A stretch of DNA of 22,644 bases from a virus. A program made the position numbers and the translations under genes. The stretch covers positions 1-22,644 of the IMG/VR virus record IMGVR_UViG_3300025417_000097; one strand, 5' to 3'. The notes beneath the pieces were generated by a model. That model did not search any database and had not been told where the DNA came from. It saw nothing but the letters and a program-made list of their open reading frames with translations. Numbering within the stretch: the stretch's first letter is position 1; each line of letters opens with the position of its first letter. Below, piece after piece: positions 14,291 through 21,430 of the stretch.

Positions 14291-14869
14291 ATGACATACG
14301 CAACACGTGAAGAGTGGCTCATTGCAGGCATTGAAGAACTGCGCCCGGTATTTGATGCTATCGGGCGACCCCTGCCACAACGCATCCGCCCTGCCTGCGG
14401 TTTTCCCCTTGGTTCCAAGCGATCCAAGGCCATTGGTCAGTGCTGGGCCGACACTGCCAGCGCTGACCGCACAATTGAAGTGCTGATCGCCCCGACCTTG
14501 GCCGATCCCGTTGCCGTCTTTGAAGTACTGGTGCATGAGCTTTGCCATGCCACATCAGGCGCAATGAATCACGGGGTACGCTTTCAGTCCACCGCCTCAT
14601 CTATGGGCCTTGAAGCTTGCGGGTCAGGCAAAGAATCATGGAAGTCCACAAAGGGCGATGCAAGTTTCCTGCCTGCTTACAAGGGCATGATCGATGGCCT
14701 TGGCCCTTACCCCCATGCGGCCCTGTCATTCGCTGATGCAAAGAAAACACAAGGCACCCGCATGCTCAAGGCCTGCTGTCCGTCATGCGGGTATACCGTG
14801 CGCCTTACCCAAAAATGGGCCGACCAAGGCCTGCCCACTTGCCCCTGCGGCGATGACTTAGCCCTTTAA
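14291..14869 (+). CDS. SprT-like zinc metalloprotease domain protein
   Basis: The product is 192 residues. The start at 14291 (MTYATREEWLIAGIEELRPV) follows AAAGGA. The active-site motif is VFEVLVHELCHATSGAMNHG, giving HELCH (82-86) and a third zinc-ligand candidate, His94, in the SprT/Spartan arrangement. A C-terminal zinc ribbon (about 160-190) shows CPSCGY and later CPCG, four cysteines at the expected spacing for SprT-family proteins. Family members cleave DNA-protein crosslinks or act near replication forks; in a phage this could clear proteins from DNA or attack host factors. It directly precedes the MoxR-type ATPase gene (21 bases) in one transcription unit, so a shared pathway is possible. 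Confidence 0.82.
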   Translation: MTYATREEWLIAGIEELRPVFDAIGRPLPQRIRPACGFPLGSKRSKAIGQCWADTASADRTIEVLIAPTLADPVAVFEVLVHELCHATSGAMNHGVRFQSTASSMGLEACGSGKESWKSTKGDASFLPAYKGMIDGLGPYPHAALSFADAKKTQGTRMLKACCPSCGYTVRLTQKWADQGLPTCPCGDDLAL

Positions 14870-14890
14870 TCCCTTAACGAAAGAAAAATT

Positions 14891-16318
14891 ATGTCCACTC
14901 AAATGAAACTGCAAATCGCTCGCCTCAAGCTTGAGACTGTGACCGGCGCTTATAAACAATTCGTGCGCATGCCTCAAAACGACATCAGTAAATCAGTCAT
15001 GGTCGATGCCTTGTATAACGAATTATTGCAGGGCTATATCACCTTTGATCAGATCGCCTATGCTACCCCTGTCGCACCTGCCCCTGTGGGCCTTGACCCC
15101 GCGATTGTCGCCAAGGTCGATGCGGCTGGTGCTACTGCCTCCCGCGCACATGATGCAACGATGGCGCATGAGCGCCAAATACACCAGCTTGCTGACTTGA
15201 TGAGTAGTGATCGCAAGGTGATGGACACCATCGCCATGCAGGTCGATTCCCTGTCCGACAAGATCGGCTCATTCAAGGTCGATGAGTCCCTGATCGCGCA
15301 GGCCATTGCCACTGCTGTGGCCGATGAGTTTGCCCCGTTTAAACGTGCCGTGCAGGACCTTCAGGCTGAGTCGGTTATCGCCGATTTATCCAGCGTTCAT
15401 ATCGTTGAAAATCAAACCACCCTCACGGCCTTTGGTGTTGATGTCCGCGATGTCAAGGGGCAAATGATGACCGTATCTATTTGGAACGACCCCGGCGCGC
15501 CATCGGTTGATCCTGATTTTGTTTGGACCGAAGACATCTTGCGCCACCTGATCCAATCCGATAAAACCGGTGAGAATTTATGGTTTGGGGGTGAGCGCGG
15601 TACGGGTAAATCCACCGTGGCTGAGCAATTTGCGGCTCGCACTGGTCGCGCGTTTAAACGCATTAATTTTCACAAGCATACATCCTCTGAGGAGTACTTA
15701 GGGGCCACCGGCCTGATCGATGGTAATACCGTCTTTGAGCCTAAGGATTTTCTGATGGCTTACTCATCCCCTTCATCCATTATTTTGTTGGATGAGGTAA
15801 CCAATGCTGACCCGGGTGAGCTTGCGCCCCTCAATGGTTTGCTTGAGCCCAATGCATCAGTCTCCATCGGGGGCCGTGTCTGGCGCAAAGCCCCGGGGGT
15901 TTTGATTTTTGCCGCTGATAACACCATGGGCAATGGGGATGAGTCTGGCCGTTATGCTGGCGTTCGTCCCATGAATTCCGCGCTTATTGATCGGTTTTCC
16001 CGGGTGATCCCTTTCACCTTTTTGCCTAATGATGAGGAGATCAAGGCAATTGTTTTGCGCACGGGTTGCACCCGGCCACTTGCTGAATATGTTCATCAGG
16101 TCATCCGAGTAGCTCGCGCAAAAGTTGAATCTGCCGATATTGTGGATGCCCCATCCATTCGCTCGGCGATGGCCTTTATCCGCGCTCTGCCCTACATCCC
16201 ATCGCGCCAAGCATGGGAGACCACTGTCGTGGCCCGTCAACCCTCTGAATCCCACGCGGTCCTGCGGGGCTTGTATGAAACCCACATCGATGATGCTTTC
16301 ATCATCAACAACATCTGA
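14891..16318 (+). CDS. CobS/MoxR-like AAA+ ATPase
   Basis: The product is 475 residues. The N-terminal ~200 residues are a poorly conserved helical extension (possible coiled coil near 85-160). The AAA+ module follows: Walker A GERGTGKS (234-241), a MoxR-type insertion region with HTSSEEYLGATG, Walker B IILLDEV (297-303), sensor 1 FAADNT (340-345) and an arginine finger in ALIDRFS (near 368). The layout, including LDEVTNADPGELAPLNGLLE, is that of CobS and MoxR ATPases. True CobS works with CobN and CobT to insert cobalt in B12 synthesis, but no CobN is present here, so a MoxR-like chaperone or remodelling role with the downstream VWA protein is more likely. Two GTTTAAAC copies lie in frame (15337, 15652). 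Confidence 0.88.
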   Translation: MSTQMKLQIARLKLETVTGAYKQFVRMPQNDISKSVMVDALYNELLQGYITFDQIAYATPVAPAPVGLDPAIVAKVDAAGATASRAHDATMAHERQIHQLADLMSSDRKVMDTIAMQVDSLSDKIGSFKVDESLIAQAIATAVADEFAPFKRAVQDLQAESVIADLSSVHIVENQTTLTAFGVDVRDVKGQMMTVSIWNDPGAPSVDPDFVWTEDILRHLIQSDKTGENLWFGGERGTGKSTVAEQFAARTGRAFKRINFHKHTSSEEYLGATGLIDGNTVFEPKDFLMAYSSPSSIILLDEVTNADPGELAPLNGLLEPNASVSIGGRVWRKAPGVLIFAADNTMGNGDESGRYAGVRPMNSALIDRFSRVIPFTFLPNDEEIKAIVLRTGCTRPLAEYVHQVIRVARAKVESADIVDAPSIRSAMAFIRALPYIPSRQAWETTVVARQPSESHAVLRGLYETHIDDAFIINNI

Positions 16319-16325
16319 GGTCAAT

Positions 16326-17894
16326 ATGAAAATTTATAAAGGCTATCAATTCAAATCTGCGGTTTGCGAATTGGTTCACAAAATTGCCCGTGACCTGAAT
16401 TGCAAAATATCAGTTACATGGACCGACCAAATCACGACCGCCGGGATCAATCAGAGAGGGACTATTTATCTTGCTGATGTCGCTGATGACGCGATCCTGA
16501 CTCACAATGACTTAGTTAAATATTGCGGGTTTGCTGTGCATGAGTTACTCCACCGCTTGTTCACCGACTTTACAATTTATGCTGACCACAATTATGTGGC
16601 TCAGTTACATAACGCTGTGGAGGATGCATTCATTGAGCACAAGGGGATCAGTTTAAACACAACCGGGAATATTAAAAACCTGCTGACCACTTTAGTTGAT
16701 AACATGGTCAGTGACTCTCTGGACTCAGTCTCTGATTGGGCCGACCCCCGTCAATACCCTTATGTCTTGGCAATTTATCTGCGCAACCATGCAACCCGCA
16801 AAATTCCATTGGCCAAGGGTCTGGCCCCGATCTTTGATCAGGCCAAAAACATGCTTGGCTCATGTCAGTCATCCGCTGATACTTTAAGTGTTGCCGTGTG
16901 GGTATACAATGAAATAAATAAGCTGAATAAACCCAGCCAAAACCCATCAGATCAAGCCACAAGCCCCGTAAAAAATGACGCCAAGAGTAAGGCCGCCCCC
17001 GATGGGGATAGCCCCTCTAATCGCTCTCCTGAAAACGGCGAACCATCCATTGGTGATGCGACCGCACCATTTAATGATGATGCCTTTTCTGCTGAGCCTA
17101 CACTTGAGGCCCCCAAGGGCAAAGCGGGTCCGGGTTCTTACAGTGAGGATGCACATGTTTGCAAGACCCCCCATTACGGCCCCGGCACTTGGATGGATGC
17201 CACGTTCCCGATCCCCGGTAAATTGCGGTACTCTGTGCGCCAACTGTTTGAGGATTCAGGGATCAATGATTTCCAACGCAATCGCAAGTCTGGTGCAATC
17301 AACATCCATGCTTTGCCCACCGTGTCATTTAATGATAAGGTGTTTAAACGCCGTCATGAGGTTGAAGGGATTGACACTGCGGTGACGATTGTGCTGGATG
17401 TCTCCACATCCATGTTTCAGGATGCCCCGATGTGCTATTCGATGGGGGTATCTGAGCGGATCGTTACCGCGATTCAAACCACCATCGCGCTGATGGAGAC
17501 ACTCGAAAAGGCGCAGGTTGCGGTATCGGTTGTAACCTTTGGCCGTTCCGCTCATATTCTTAAGCCCTTTGATATGCCGGTTAAGAAGGCTATAGCCCCT
17601 CTGCGCTCTCTTTCATCAGGGGGAGGGACTAATGATTACTTTGCCGTGCGCTATGCCCACAAGCAGTTACTGATGCGCCCCGAACAGCGCAAGATATGTT
17701 TTGTCTTGACCGATGGGGAGGGTCACGCTGATAAATGCAAGGAGCAGGTTATTACCGGGGAGAAGATGGGGATCACGACCATTGGGGTTGGTATCTTTCA
17801 CTATGTGGGCAACATCTTTTCTCAGCATGCATCGGTGCGTAATGTGTCCGACCTTGCCGAGGTATCGTTTAAACAAATGAAACTGGCCGCTTGA
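16326..17894 (+). CDS. CobT-like protein: HExxH metallopeptidase-like domain plus VWA domain
   Basis: The product is 522 residues. The start ATG at 16326 follows GAGG at good spacing, 7 bases after the ATPase stop. Residues about 60-110 contain AVHELLHRLFTDF (HELLH, 72-76) and NAVEDAFIEH (96-105), the HExxH plus downstream acidic pattern seen in CobT-like and DUF2201-type putative metallopeptidases. A low-complexity linker (about 200-280, P, S, D, N-rich) joins a C-terminal VWA domain: IVLDVSTSM (MIDAS DxSxS, 358-362), GGTNDYF (MIDAS Thr, about 435) and VLTDGEG (Asp 463). Such VWA proteins bind a partner through a metal ion and pair with MoxR/CobS ATPases, which the adjacency supports. An intrinsic terminator overlaps its stop codon. 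Substrate unknown. Confidence 0.85.
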   Translation: MKIYKGYQFKSAVCELVHKIARDLNCKISVTWTDQITTAGINQRGTIYLADVADDAILTHNDLVKYCGFAVHELLHRLFTDFTIYADHNYVAQLHNAVEDAFIEHKGISLNTTGNIKNLLTTLVDNMVSDSLDSVSDWADPRQYPYVLAIYLRNHATRKIPLAKGLAPIFDQAKNMLGSCQSSADTLSVAVWVYNEINKLNKPSQNPSDQATSPVKNDAKSKAAPDGDSPSNRSPENGEPSIGDATAPFNDDAFSAEPTLEAPKGKAGPGSYSEDAHVCKTPHYGPGTWMDATFPIPGKLRYSVRQLFEDSGINDFQRNRKSGAINIHALPTVSFNDKVFKRRHEVEGIDTAVTIVLDVSTSMFQDAPMCYSMGVSERIVTAIQTTIALMETLEKAQVAVSVVTFGRSAHILKPFDMPVKKAIAPLRSLSSGGGTNDYFAVRYAHKQLLMRPEQRKICFVLTDGEGHADKCKEQVITGEKMGITTIGVGIFHYVGNIFSQHASVRNVSDLAEVSFKQMKLAA

Positions 17895-17907
17895 TGCGGC
17901 CTTTTTT
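17885..17907 (+). terminator. Intrinsic terminator overlapping the CobT-like stop codon
   Basis: GGCCGC (17885-17890) and GCGGCC (17896-17901) form a 6-bp GC stem around TTGAT, which contains the TGA stop, followed by six T (17902-17907). It would end much of the SprT-CobS-CobT transcript and reduce expression of the small genes downstream. Ribosomes reaching the stop would mask the hairpin, so translation may modulate it. Confidence 0.8.
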
Positions 17908-17918
17908 CTGGAGCTTTT

Positions 17919-18008
17919 ATGTCTGATGAAACTTTCAACATCTGCCTTGCATGGATCGCTGGTTTTGCGACATGCTATCTTTTCTTAACCACTGGAGCCC
18001 CGCTATGA
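17919..18008 (+). CDS. Very small single-span membrane protein
   Basis: The product is 29 residues, MSDETFNICLAWIAGFATCY followed by LFLTTGAPL. It has a GGAG Shine-Dalgarno five bases upstream and its stop overlaps the next start (ATGA). Residues 8-25 form one uninterrupted hydrophobic segment long enough to cross a membrane; the N-terminal five residues carry two acidic charges. It begins right after the intrinsic terminator. Small membrane peptides of this size in phages can inhibit host membrane enzymes or assist lysis, but there is no evidence for a particular role. The overlap and RBS make it likely to be translated. Confidence 0.6.
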   Translation: MSDETFNICLAWIAGFATCYLFLTTGAPL

Positions 18009-18157
18009 AAGGACTTGATAACCATTACCGCACCCTACTGGCTCAGCATCAGGCCATGCTTGATGAGCCTGAGCCCGATGAGGTGCCCTGCGTCTATTGT
18101 GGATGGGCGCTGGTAGAAGATGAAATTTGCTCTAACCCCAACTGCCCGGAGGAATGA
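18005..18157 (+). CDS. Small zinc-ribbon-like protein
   Basis: The product is 50 residues (MKGLDNHYRTLLAQHQAMLD onwards). The ATG at 18005 overlaps the previous stop and has GGAG seven bases upstream. The C-terminal half contains VPCVYCGW and EICSNPNCPEE, giving two pairs of cysteines (CxxC, then CxxxxC) separated by about 11 residues, a likely zinc-ribbon knuckle. The N-terminal half is helical and polar, with an acidic DEPEPDE segment. Proteins of this sort are common in phage early regions and often bind nucleic acid or host RNA polymerase, but no specific function can be read. Confidence 0.65.
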   Translation: MKGLDNHYRTLLAQHQAMLDEPEPDEVPCVYCGWALVEDEICSNPNCPEE

Positions 18158-18315
18158 TGAATCACACTGAATCTGAATACATCAATGCTGGCTATGCCTT
18201 TGAGTGTGGCCGCATTCAGGCCGAGAGCCTGCGCAAAATGATTGAGTCTGAGCGGATCGAGGATCGCGCTGAGGCCCGCCGATTAATTGAACTGGGCCGA
18301 TCTGAAGCCCGATGA
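18157..18315 (+). CDS. Small charged helical protein
   Basis: The product is 52 residues (MNHTESEYINAGYAFECGRI onwards). A GGAGG motif lies four bases before ATG 18157; another ATG at 18154 overlaps the previous stop but is too close to the motif. The gene follows the zinc-ribbon gene without a gap. From residue 20 onward it is a highly charged amphipathic helix rich in E, R and A (AESLRKMIESERIEDRAEAR), and it contains a single cysteine. Compositional bias and tight packing support expression, but I see no recognisable family. Confidence 0.55.
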   Translation: MNHTESEYINAGYAFECGRIQAESLRKMIESERIEDRAEARRLIELGRSEAR

Positions 18316-18334
18316 CCGTACATAAAGGAAAGAT

Positions 18335-18559
18335 ATGTCTGAATTTACAAAAAAAGAAATGAACGAAATGGACAAACTGATTTCCATGTTGATGATGATC
18401 ATCAATGAATCCGGGGCAAGTCATGAGTGCGTCCAGTGCGTGATCGCCAAGTTACTGGTCATGGTTTTTGTCTCTGATACCACGAAAGATGAATTTCTTC
18501 ACATTATGAATTTTTGTTATGAATCCGAATTGAAACAAGCGTCAAAGGAGATGCACTAA
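18335..18559 (+). CDS. Small helical protein of unknown function
   Basis: The product is 74 residues (MSEFTKKEMNEMDKLISMLM onwards). It has AAAGGA about 6 bases before the ATG, and its TAA stop overlaps the next ATG (TAATG). The N-terminal 25 residues are Met-rich and amphipathic, followed by SHECVQCVIAKLLVMVFVSD with a CxxC pair and a short hydrophobic run that could be a buried helix or a weak membrane segment. The C-terminal part is acidic. No family is recognised. Its place in a row of overlapping small genes suggests an accessory early function. Confidence 0.65.
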   Translation: MSEFTKKEMNEMDKLISMLMMIINESGASHECVQCVIAKLLVMVFVSDTTKDEFLHIMNFCYESELKQASKEMH

Positions 18560-18804
18560 TGATTGAGATTATTAACACCCTCAAGGGGGCTGGATGGACC
18601 CTCACCCTATTTGATATTGGGGATAAGAATGCCTGCTTGGTGCTGGCCGTCAAATGCATGCCCCATGAGATGTGGTACTTGGGCCGTCAATGCCTTGAGT
18701 CCGATCTTGACATGGGGGCGGCCATGTATTCACCCAAGGATGGGGTTGCCTATTTCCCGCGCCTGATCGTTAATGCTGACTCGTATAGAGAGATATTCTC
18801 ATGA
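18559..18804 (+). CDS. Small protein of unknown function
   Basis: The product is 81 residues (MIEIINTLKGAGWTLTLFDI onwards). The ATG overlaps the previous stop (TAATG) with GGAG about 9 bases upstream. The sequence alternates hydrophobic and polar residues in several short strands (WTLTLFDI, ACLVLAVKC, MWYLGRQC), suggesting a small mixed alpha/beta fold. Three cysteines (26, 33, 45) are spread without a metal-binding spacing I can recognise. It overlaps the next gene by four bases (ATGA). It may be an antirepressor, a host-takeover factor or structural helper; none can be preferred. Confidence 0.65.
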   Translation: MIEIINTLKGAGWTLTLFDIGDKNACLVLAVKCMPHEMWYLGRQCLESDLDMGAAMYSPKDGVAYFPRLIVNADSYREIFS

Positions 18805-19028
18805 GGGAAATAAAAGCCTTAACCCATCACCACCCCGTCTTTTTAAAGGAGGCCTACAAGCATGCACGACTCAAGCTTTACGACACTGAACGACATTTTA
18901 GAGATGGTCAACGTTACATTAAATTCAATCCTGTCAATCTTAGATTTTGCGTTTACACGCACCGTTCATCCGGTCCCGTATATGCTGGGTCTTTTGACAA
19001 TATCGTAAGCGCAATGTTCAACGCATAA
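18801..19028 (+). CDS. Small basic protein of unknown function, last of the plus block
   Basis: The product is 75 residues (MREIKALTHHHPVFLKEAYK onwards). The ATG overlaps the previous stop (ATGA). It is rich in H, K, R, F and Y, with a HHH run near the N-terminus and a VNLRFCVYTHRSSGPVYAGS segment that looks like two beta strands and a turn. The basic, aromatic character could suit RNA or DNA binding. It ends just before the bidirectional hairpin at 19033-19048 and so closes the plus-strand transcript. No family is recognised. Confidence 0.62.
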   Translation: MREIKALTHHHPVFLKEAYKHARLKLYDTERHFRDGQRYIKFNPVNLRFCVYTHRSSGPVYAGSFDNIVSAMFNA

Positions 19029-19050
19029 AGAAGGGGGCGTAAGCCCCCTC
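19026..19050. terminator. Bidirectional terminator between convergent blocks
   Basis: GGGGGC (19033-19038) and GCCCCC (19043-19048) form a perfect stem with a GTAA loop. On the minus strand it is followed by TTCTTTA, a fair U-tract; on the plus strand it is followed by TCCTACTT, a poorer one. It lies between the end of the plus-strand small-gene block and the stop of the minus-strand primase-helicase, where a shared terminator is expected. Confidence 0.65.
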
Positions 19051-19135
19051 CTACTTACCCTGTCGGAGAACGAAAGATCACTCCCGGTAAGCTGATGCGG
19101 TTTACGAATGCTGGACCACTCACACCTAACGTCCT

Positions 19136-20824
19136 TTAAAAGTTATCCAAATTTTCTGAGTACACGCCTGCGGTTTTGTTATATAGAAGGGTTGACTCGC
19201 CCTGAGTACCCACCCACCTGTAACGACATTTCCATACCGCTATTTCAACGACTGCGCCTTGGCCCCGGTGCACCGTCAATCCACAATCTGCTTTTGCCCA
19301 CCAAGCCATCGATCCACTGATCGACATTCCATCTGGCCTTGGTTGCTCATTCCCGGAGCGGCTCATCTTTGAAGGATGGGCGACAAACCATGTATGCACA
19401 TCGTTTGCCATGCAAAATTTCCTCACCCTCGTCAACATGTTACTGATGGCCTCAGTCTCTGTCGTGTCCCTTTTGTCCATATCAATGTAGTTATATGGAT
19501 CAATCACCATTCCCCGGATTCCCATTCGTTTAACTGCGGCCCGAGCCCTCTCAAGTATGGAGTCCAATGTGCTGGGCTCCTCCCCGTTTGAATCAATGAA
19601 GAGGAAATGTTCTTGCACCCATTTAAACGCCTCCTCCTTTTCCACCTCCGCCATCCTGTCCCGGCCATCAAAGAACCTTTTGCGCATGTAGATTTCCATT
19701 AAGCGGGTGATATGGATTTCAGGCTGATTCTCAAATGAACAGATCGCAAATTTCCAATCTGATTTCTGCGCGAGGTTGACCATTAGCTGGTCTACAAAAT
19801 TGGATTTACCGGATGACGGGTAACCGGTGACCACCGACAACTGACCTGATGCCACGGTATATATCTCATCCAGGCTGGGGTAGCCCGTTGATTCCCCCTT
19901 GCCTGTTCCCTGTTTAAACAAGTCATTGATGCGGTCGCGGTACACCTCCGGATCGCTGAGCCCGCTGATGGGGTAGGGCTGCGCACTGTCTATAACATCC
20001 TGTATCGACCGAGAGGGGTCATTGGTGTGGATTTCATTTAAATCTTTGGCATCGAACTTGGCGAGTCGGCATTTATCCTTTCCAATTCGCCGTGCCAACT
20101 CTTCAGCAAGGGCCTGTCCGGGCACATCCTGATCCGTGGCTAGGACAACATATGGAGCGGCCTCTAAAACTTCACGGGCATTCCATACAAAGGCAAACTT
20201 TTTATCCTCACTTGGTAGGACCTTACCATCTGCGACTTTAACCGGGGCGCCCGACGGGACGGATAGGACATTGTTTAAACCAACCTCAACGCCTGTGAGG
20301 TAATCCATCTCTCCCTCAACGATGATGATGGGCTCACCTTTAATAATGTTTTCAATTCCAAAGAAGTCATGGGCCCCTCCCATTTCCTGCGTGAAGTCTT
20401 TACCTTCAATGGATCGGTACTTGGCGGCGACCAGTGAACCGTTTCGATAATAGGGAAACCCGATGGCCTCCGTCTCTTTATCTAACTTGCCAAACCATTT
20501 TCGGGCTGAGAATAATTTGGCTTTATCTGCGGTGGCTTTTGATATGCCCCGTGTAAACAGGAAATCGTAATGTTTCTGCGTGAGTGCATTACTGAGGATT
20601 TTGGGATTGGGTACGGCTGACAAAGGGACACCCCTTCTTTCTGATTTGGGTTGGACTGATCCGTTGGCGTAGCAGTGATGGCAGTGGTACACAACTGCGC
20701 CGTCAGGCTTGCTGGTAAGGGTCATGTCTTTGATGTTCTTTTTTCTGCGCTCGGGCAGACAGAACGGGCAGACAACCCTTGTTGTCTCATTGAATGAGAC
20801 CTCGGATAAAAGAGCCTCAATCAT
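19136..20824 (-). CDS. Primase-helicase (T7 gp4-like)
   Basis: The product is 562 residues, with the domain order of T7 gene 4 protein. An N-terminal zinc-binding module has CPFC (19-22) and CHHC (48-51). The primase region follows, with a TOPRIM fold: IIIVEGEMDYLTG (catalytic Glu at 170) and VVLATDQDVPGQ (Asp-x-Asp at 231-233). A linker leads to a RecA/DnaB-type helicase with Walker A GYPSSGKS (334-341), Walker B MVIDPYN (439-445), and HP..S and GSMAWWAKAD motifs further on. It unwinds the fork and makes RNA primers for phage replication. The 5' end overlaps the HNH gene by four bases (ATGA). No DNA polymerase is visible in this window, so it may be encoded outside it or supplied by the host. 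Three GTTTAAAC-like elements lie in the gene. Confidence 0.93.
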   Translation of the reverse strand: MIEALLSEVSFNETTRVVCPFCLPERRKKNIKDMTLTSKPDGAVVYHCHHCYANGSVQPKSERRGVPLSAVPNPKILSNALTQKHYDFLFTRGISKATADKAKLFSARKWFGKLDKETEAIGFPYYRNGSLVAAKYRSIEGKDFTQEMGGAHDFFGIENIIKGEPIIIVEGEMDYLTGVEVGLNNVLSVPSGAPVKVADGKVLPSEDKKFAFVWNAREVLEAAPYVVLATDQDVPGQALAEELARRIGKDKCRLAKFDAKDLNEIHTNDPSRSIQDVIDSAQPYPISGLSDPEVYRDRINDLFKQGTGKGESTGYPSLDEIYTVASGQLSVVTGYPSSGKSNFVDQLMVNLAQKSDWKFAICSFENQPEIHITRLMEIYMRKRFFDGRDRMAEVEKEEAFKWVQEHFLFIDSNGEEPSTLDSILERARAAVKRMGIRGMVIDPYNYIDMDKRDTTETEAISNMLTRVRKFCMANDVHTWFVAHPSKMSRSGNEQPRPDGMSISGSMAWWAKADCGLTVHRGQGAVVEIAVWKCRYRWVGTQGESTLLYNKTAGVYSENLDNF

Positions 20825-21078
20825 TTCATTGAAGCATCTGATTTGCGGGCGTAGGACCTATTGGCGGATGCTGATTTGACCCGCAGATTTGAACGGGTAG
20901 TCTTCCCGCCTTTACCGAGAGGGGTCACATGATCCACATCTTTACCGTCACCCTTGTGGACCAATCCCTCACGCTCCAACATTCGCCGGGCCTTGTTGCG
21001 CTCAGCTCTTTTTTTCTTAACCTCTGGAGTGCCATCGTAGTTGGCATATTCAGCTTTGTAATCACGGTTTCGTGTCAT
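20821..21078 (-). CDS. HNH endonuclease-like protein
   Basis: The product is 85 residues, just long enough for one HNH module. The C-terminal half shows KDVDHVTPLGKGGKTTRSNL (HNH first His in VDHVTPL, about residue 49; Asn in the SNLR position) followed by NRSYARK. The classical second metal His is replaced or missing, as in many short phage HNH proteins, so activity is uncertain. The N-terminus (MTRNRDYKAEYANYDGTPEV) is basic and may bind DNA. It lacks the CxxC pairs of the larger HNH class. The stop overlaps the primase-helicase start, implying one transcript; HNH proteins near replication or packaging genes often nick DNA for replication or packaging. Confidence 0.75.
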   Translation of the reverse strand: MTRNRDYKAEYANYDGTPEVKKKRAERNKARRMLEREGLVHKGDGKDVDHVTPLGKGGKTTRSNLRVKSASANRSYARKSDASMK

Positions 21079-21101
21079 GATTTTCTTTCGTTGGATTAGT
21101 T

Positions 21102-21130
21102 AATATACAAAATAAAAAGAGGGTTGTCAC
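21102..21130 (-). promoter_or_regulatory. Promoter of the HNH/primase-helicase unit
   Basis: On the minus strand, GTGACA (21125-21130) and TATATT (21102-21107) are separated by 17 bases, a good sigma-70 match with expected initiation near 21095, just before the HNH start at 21078. A GTTTAAAC palindrome lies further upstream (21179-21186), at the end of the previous gene. An ACCGGC/GCCGGT stem spans about 21135-21168 and overlaps the region just upstream of the promoter. Confidence 0.55.
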
Positions 21131-21187
21131 GACCGGCAAGAGCAAAAACTTTTACCCTAGCCGGTTAGCATGAATCCCGTTTAAACA

Positions 21188-21394
21188 TCAATCCAAATCA
21201 ATTTCAACCTGGTTGGCATCACGCGCAGTTTCAACTTTGGTCCCCTTACCGAGAAGGGTAACAAGGTCATCCTGCGAGGCGACATTGATGTTGAACGCAG
21301 TCTTTGCGACATGTGCCAACGCTTGCGAACGATTAGCCGCCCGCACCAGTCTTGCATCAGCCCCGTGATAAACAGCGTAGATTCTTCCAGTCAT
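21188..21394 (-). CDS. Small early protein of unknown function
   Basis: The product is 68 residues (MTGRIYAVYHGADARLVRAA onwards). It has a strong AAGGAG (21400-21405) before the ATG. The N-terminal 25 residues resemble a short beta-hairpin followed by a helix (LVRAANRSQALAHVAKTAF), then an acidic tail ending in EIDLD. This recalls small phage proteins with the pattern YAV..G...RLVRA.N..QALAHVA, which I have seen in uncultured phage genomes without a function. A perfect GGTTACC/GGTAACC hairpin sits just upstream of the RBS and may control translation. It heads the minus-strand replication unit. Confidence 0.72.
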   Translation of the reverse strand: MTGRIYAVYHGADARLVRAANRSQALAHVAKTAFNINVASQDDLVTLLGKGTKVETARDANQVEIDLD

Positions 21395-21408
21395 TTTCTC
21401 TCCTTAAC

Positions 21409-21430
21409 GGTTACCAAAAGGGCGGTAACC
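21409..21430 (-). promoter_or_regulatory. Hairpin next to the RBS of the 68-residue gene (possible translational operator)
   Basis: On the minus strand GGTTACC (21424-21430) pairs with GGTAACC (21409-21415) across an 8-base loop, only 3-4 bases before the AAGGAG at 21400-21405. Its perfect 7-bp stem directly upstream of an RBS is typical of a protein-binding operator or stabiliser. No U-tract follows, so it is not a terminator. Confidence 0.5.

Larger units (their letters stand above)
2813..21186. repeat. Highly iterated palindrome GTTTAAAC (18 perfect copies)
   Basis: Perfect copies begin at 2813, 8746, 10190, 11696, 11996, 12092, 12290, 12986, 13070, 13946, 15337, 15652, 16651, 17342, 17867, 19912, 20273 and 21179. 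A random sequence of this length would contain about 0.35. Sixteen of 18 lie in 10190-21186. Further copies with a different first base (TTTAAAC preceded by A or C) begin near 2041, 4136, 4159, 10249, 12027 and 19621. In genes it is read as Phe-Lys (TTTAAA) or Leu-Asn (TTAAAC); the third frame would give a stop. Function unknown. Confidence 0.75.

Noticed and set aside
14891-17894. Cobalt chelatase for B12 synthesis encoded by the phage
   Set aside because: CobS- and CobT-like folds are present but there is no CobN, and the CobT-like protein has a metallopeptidase-like motif; a MoxR-VWA remodelling pair is a safer reading.
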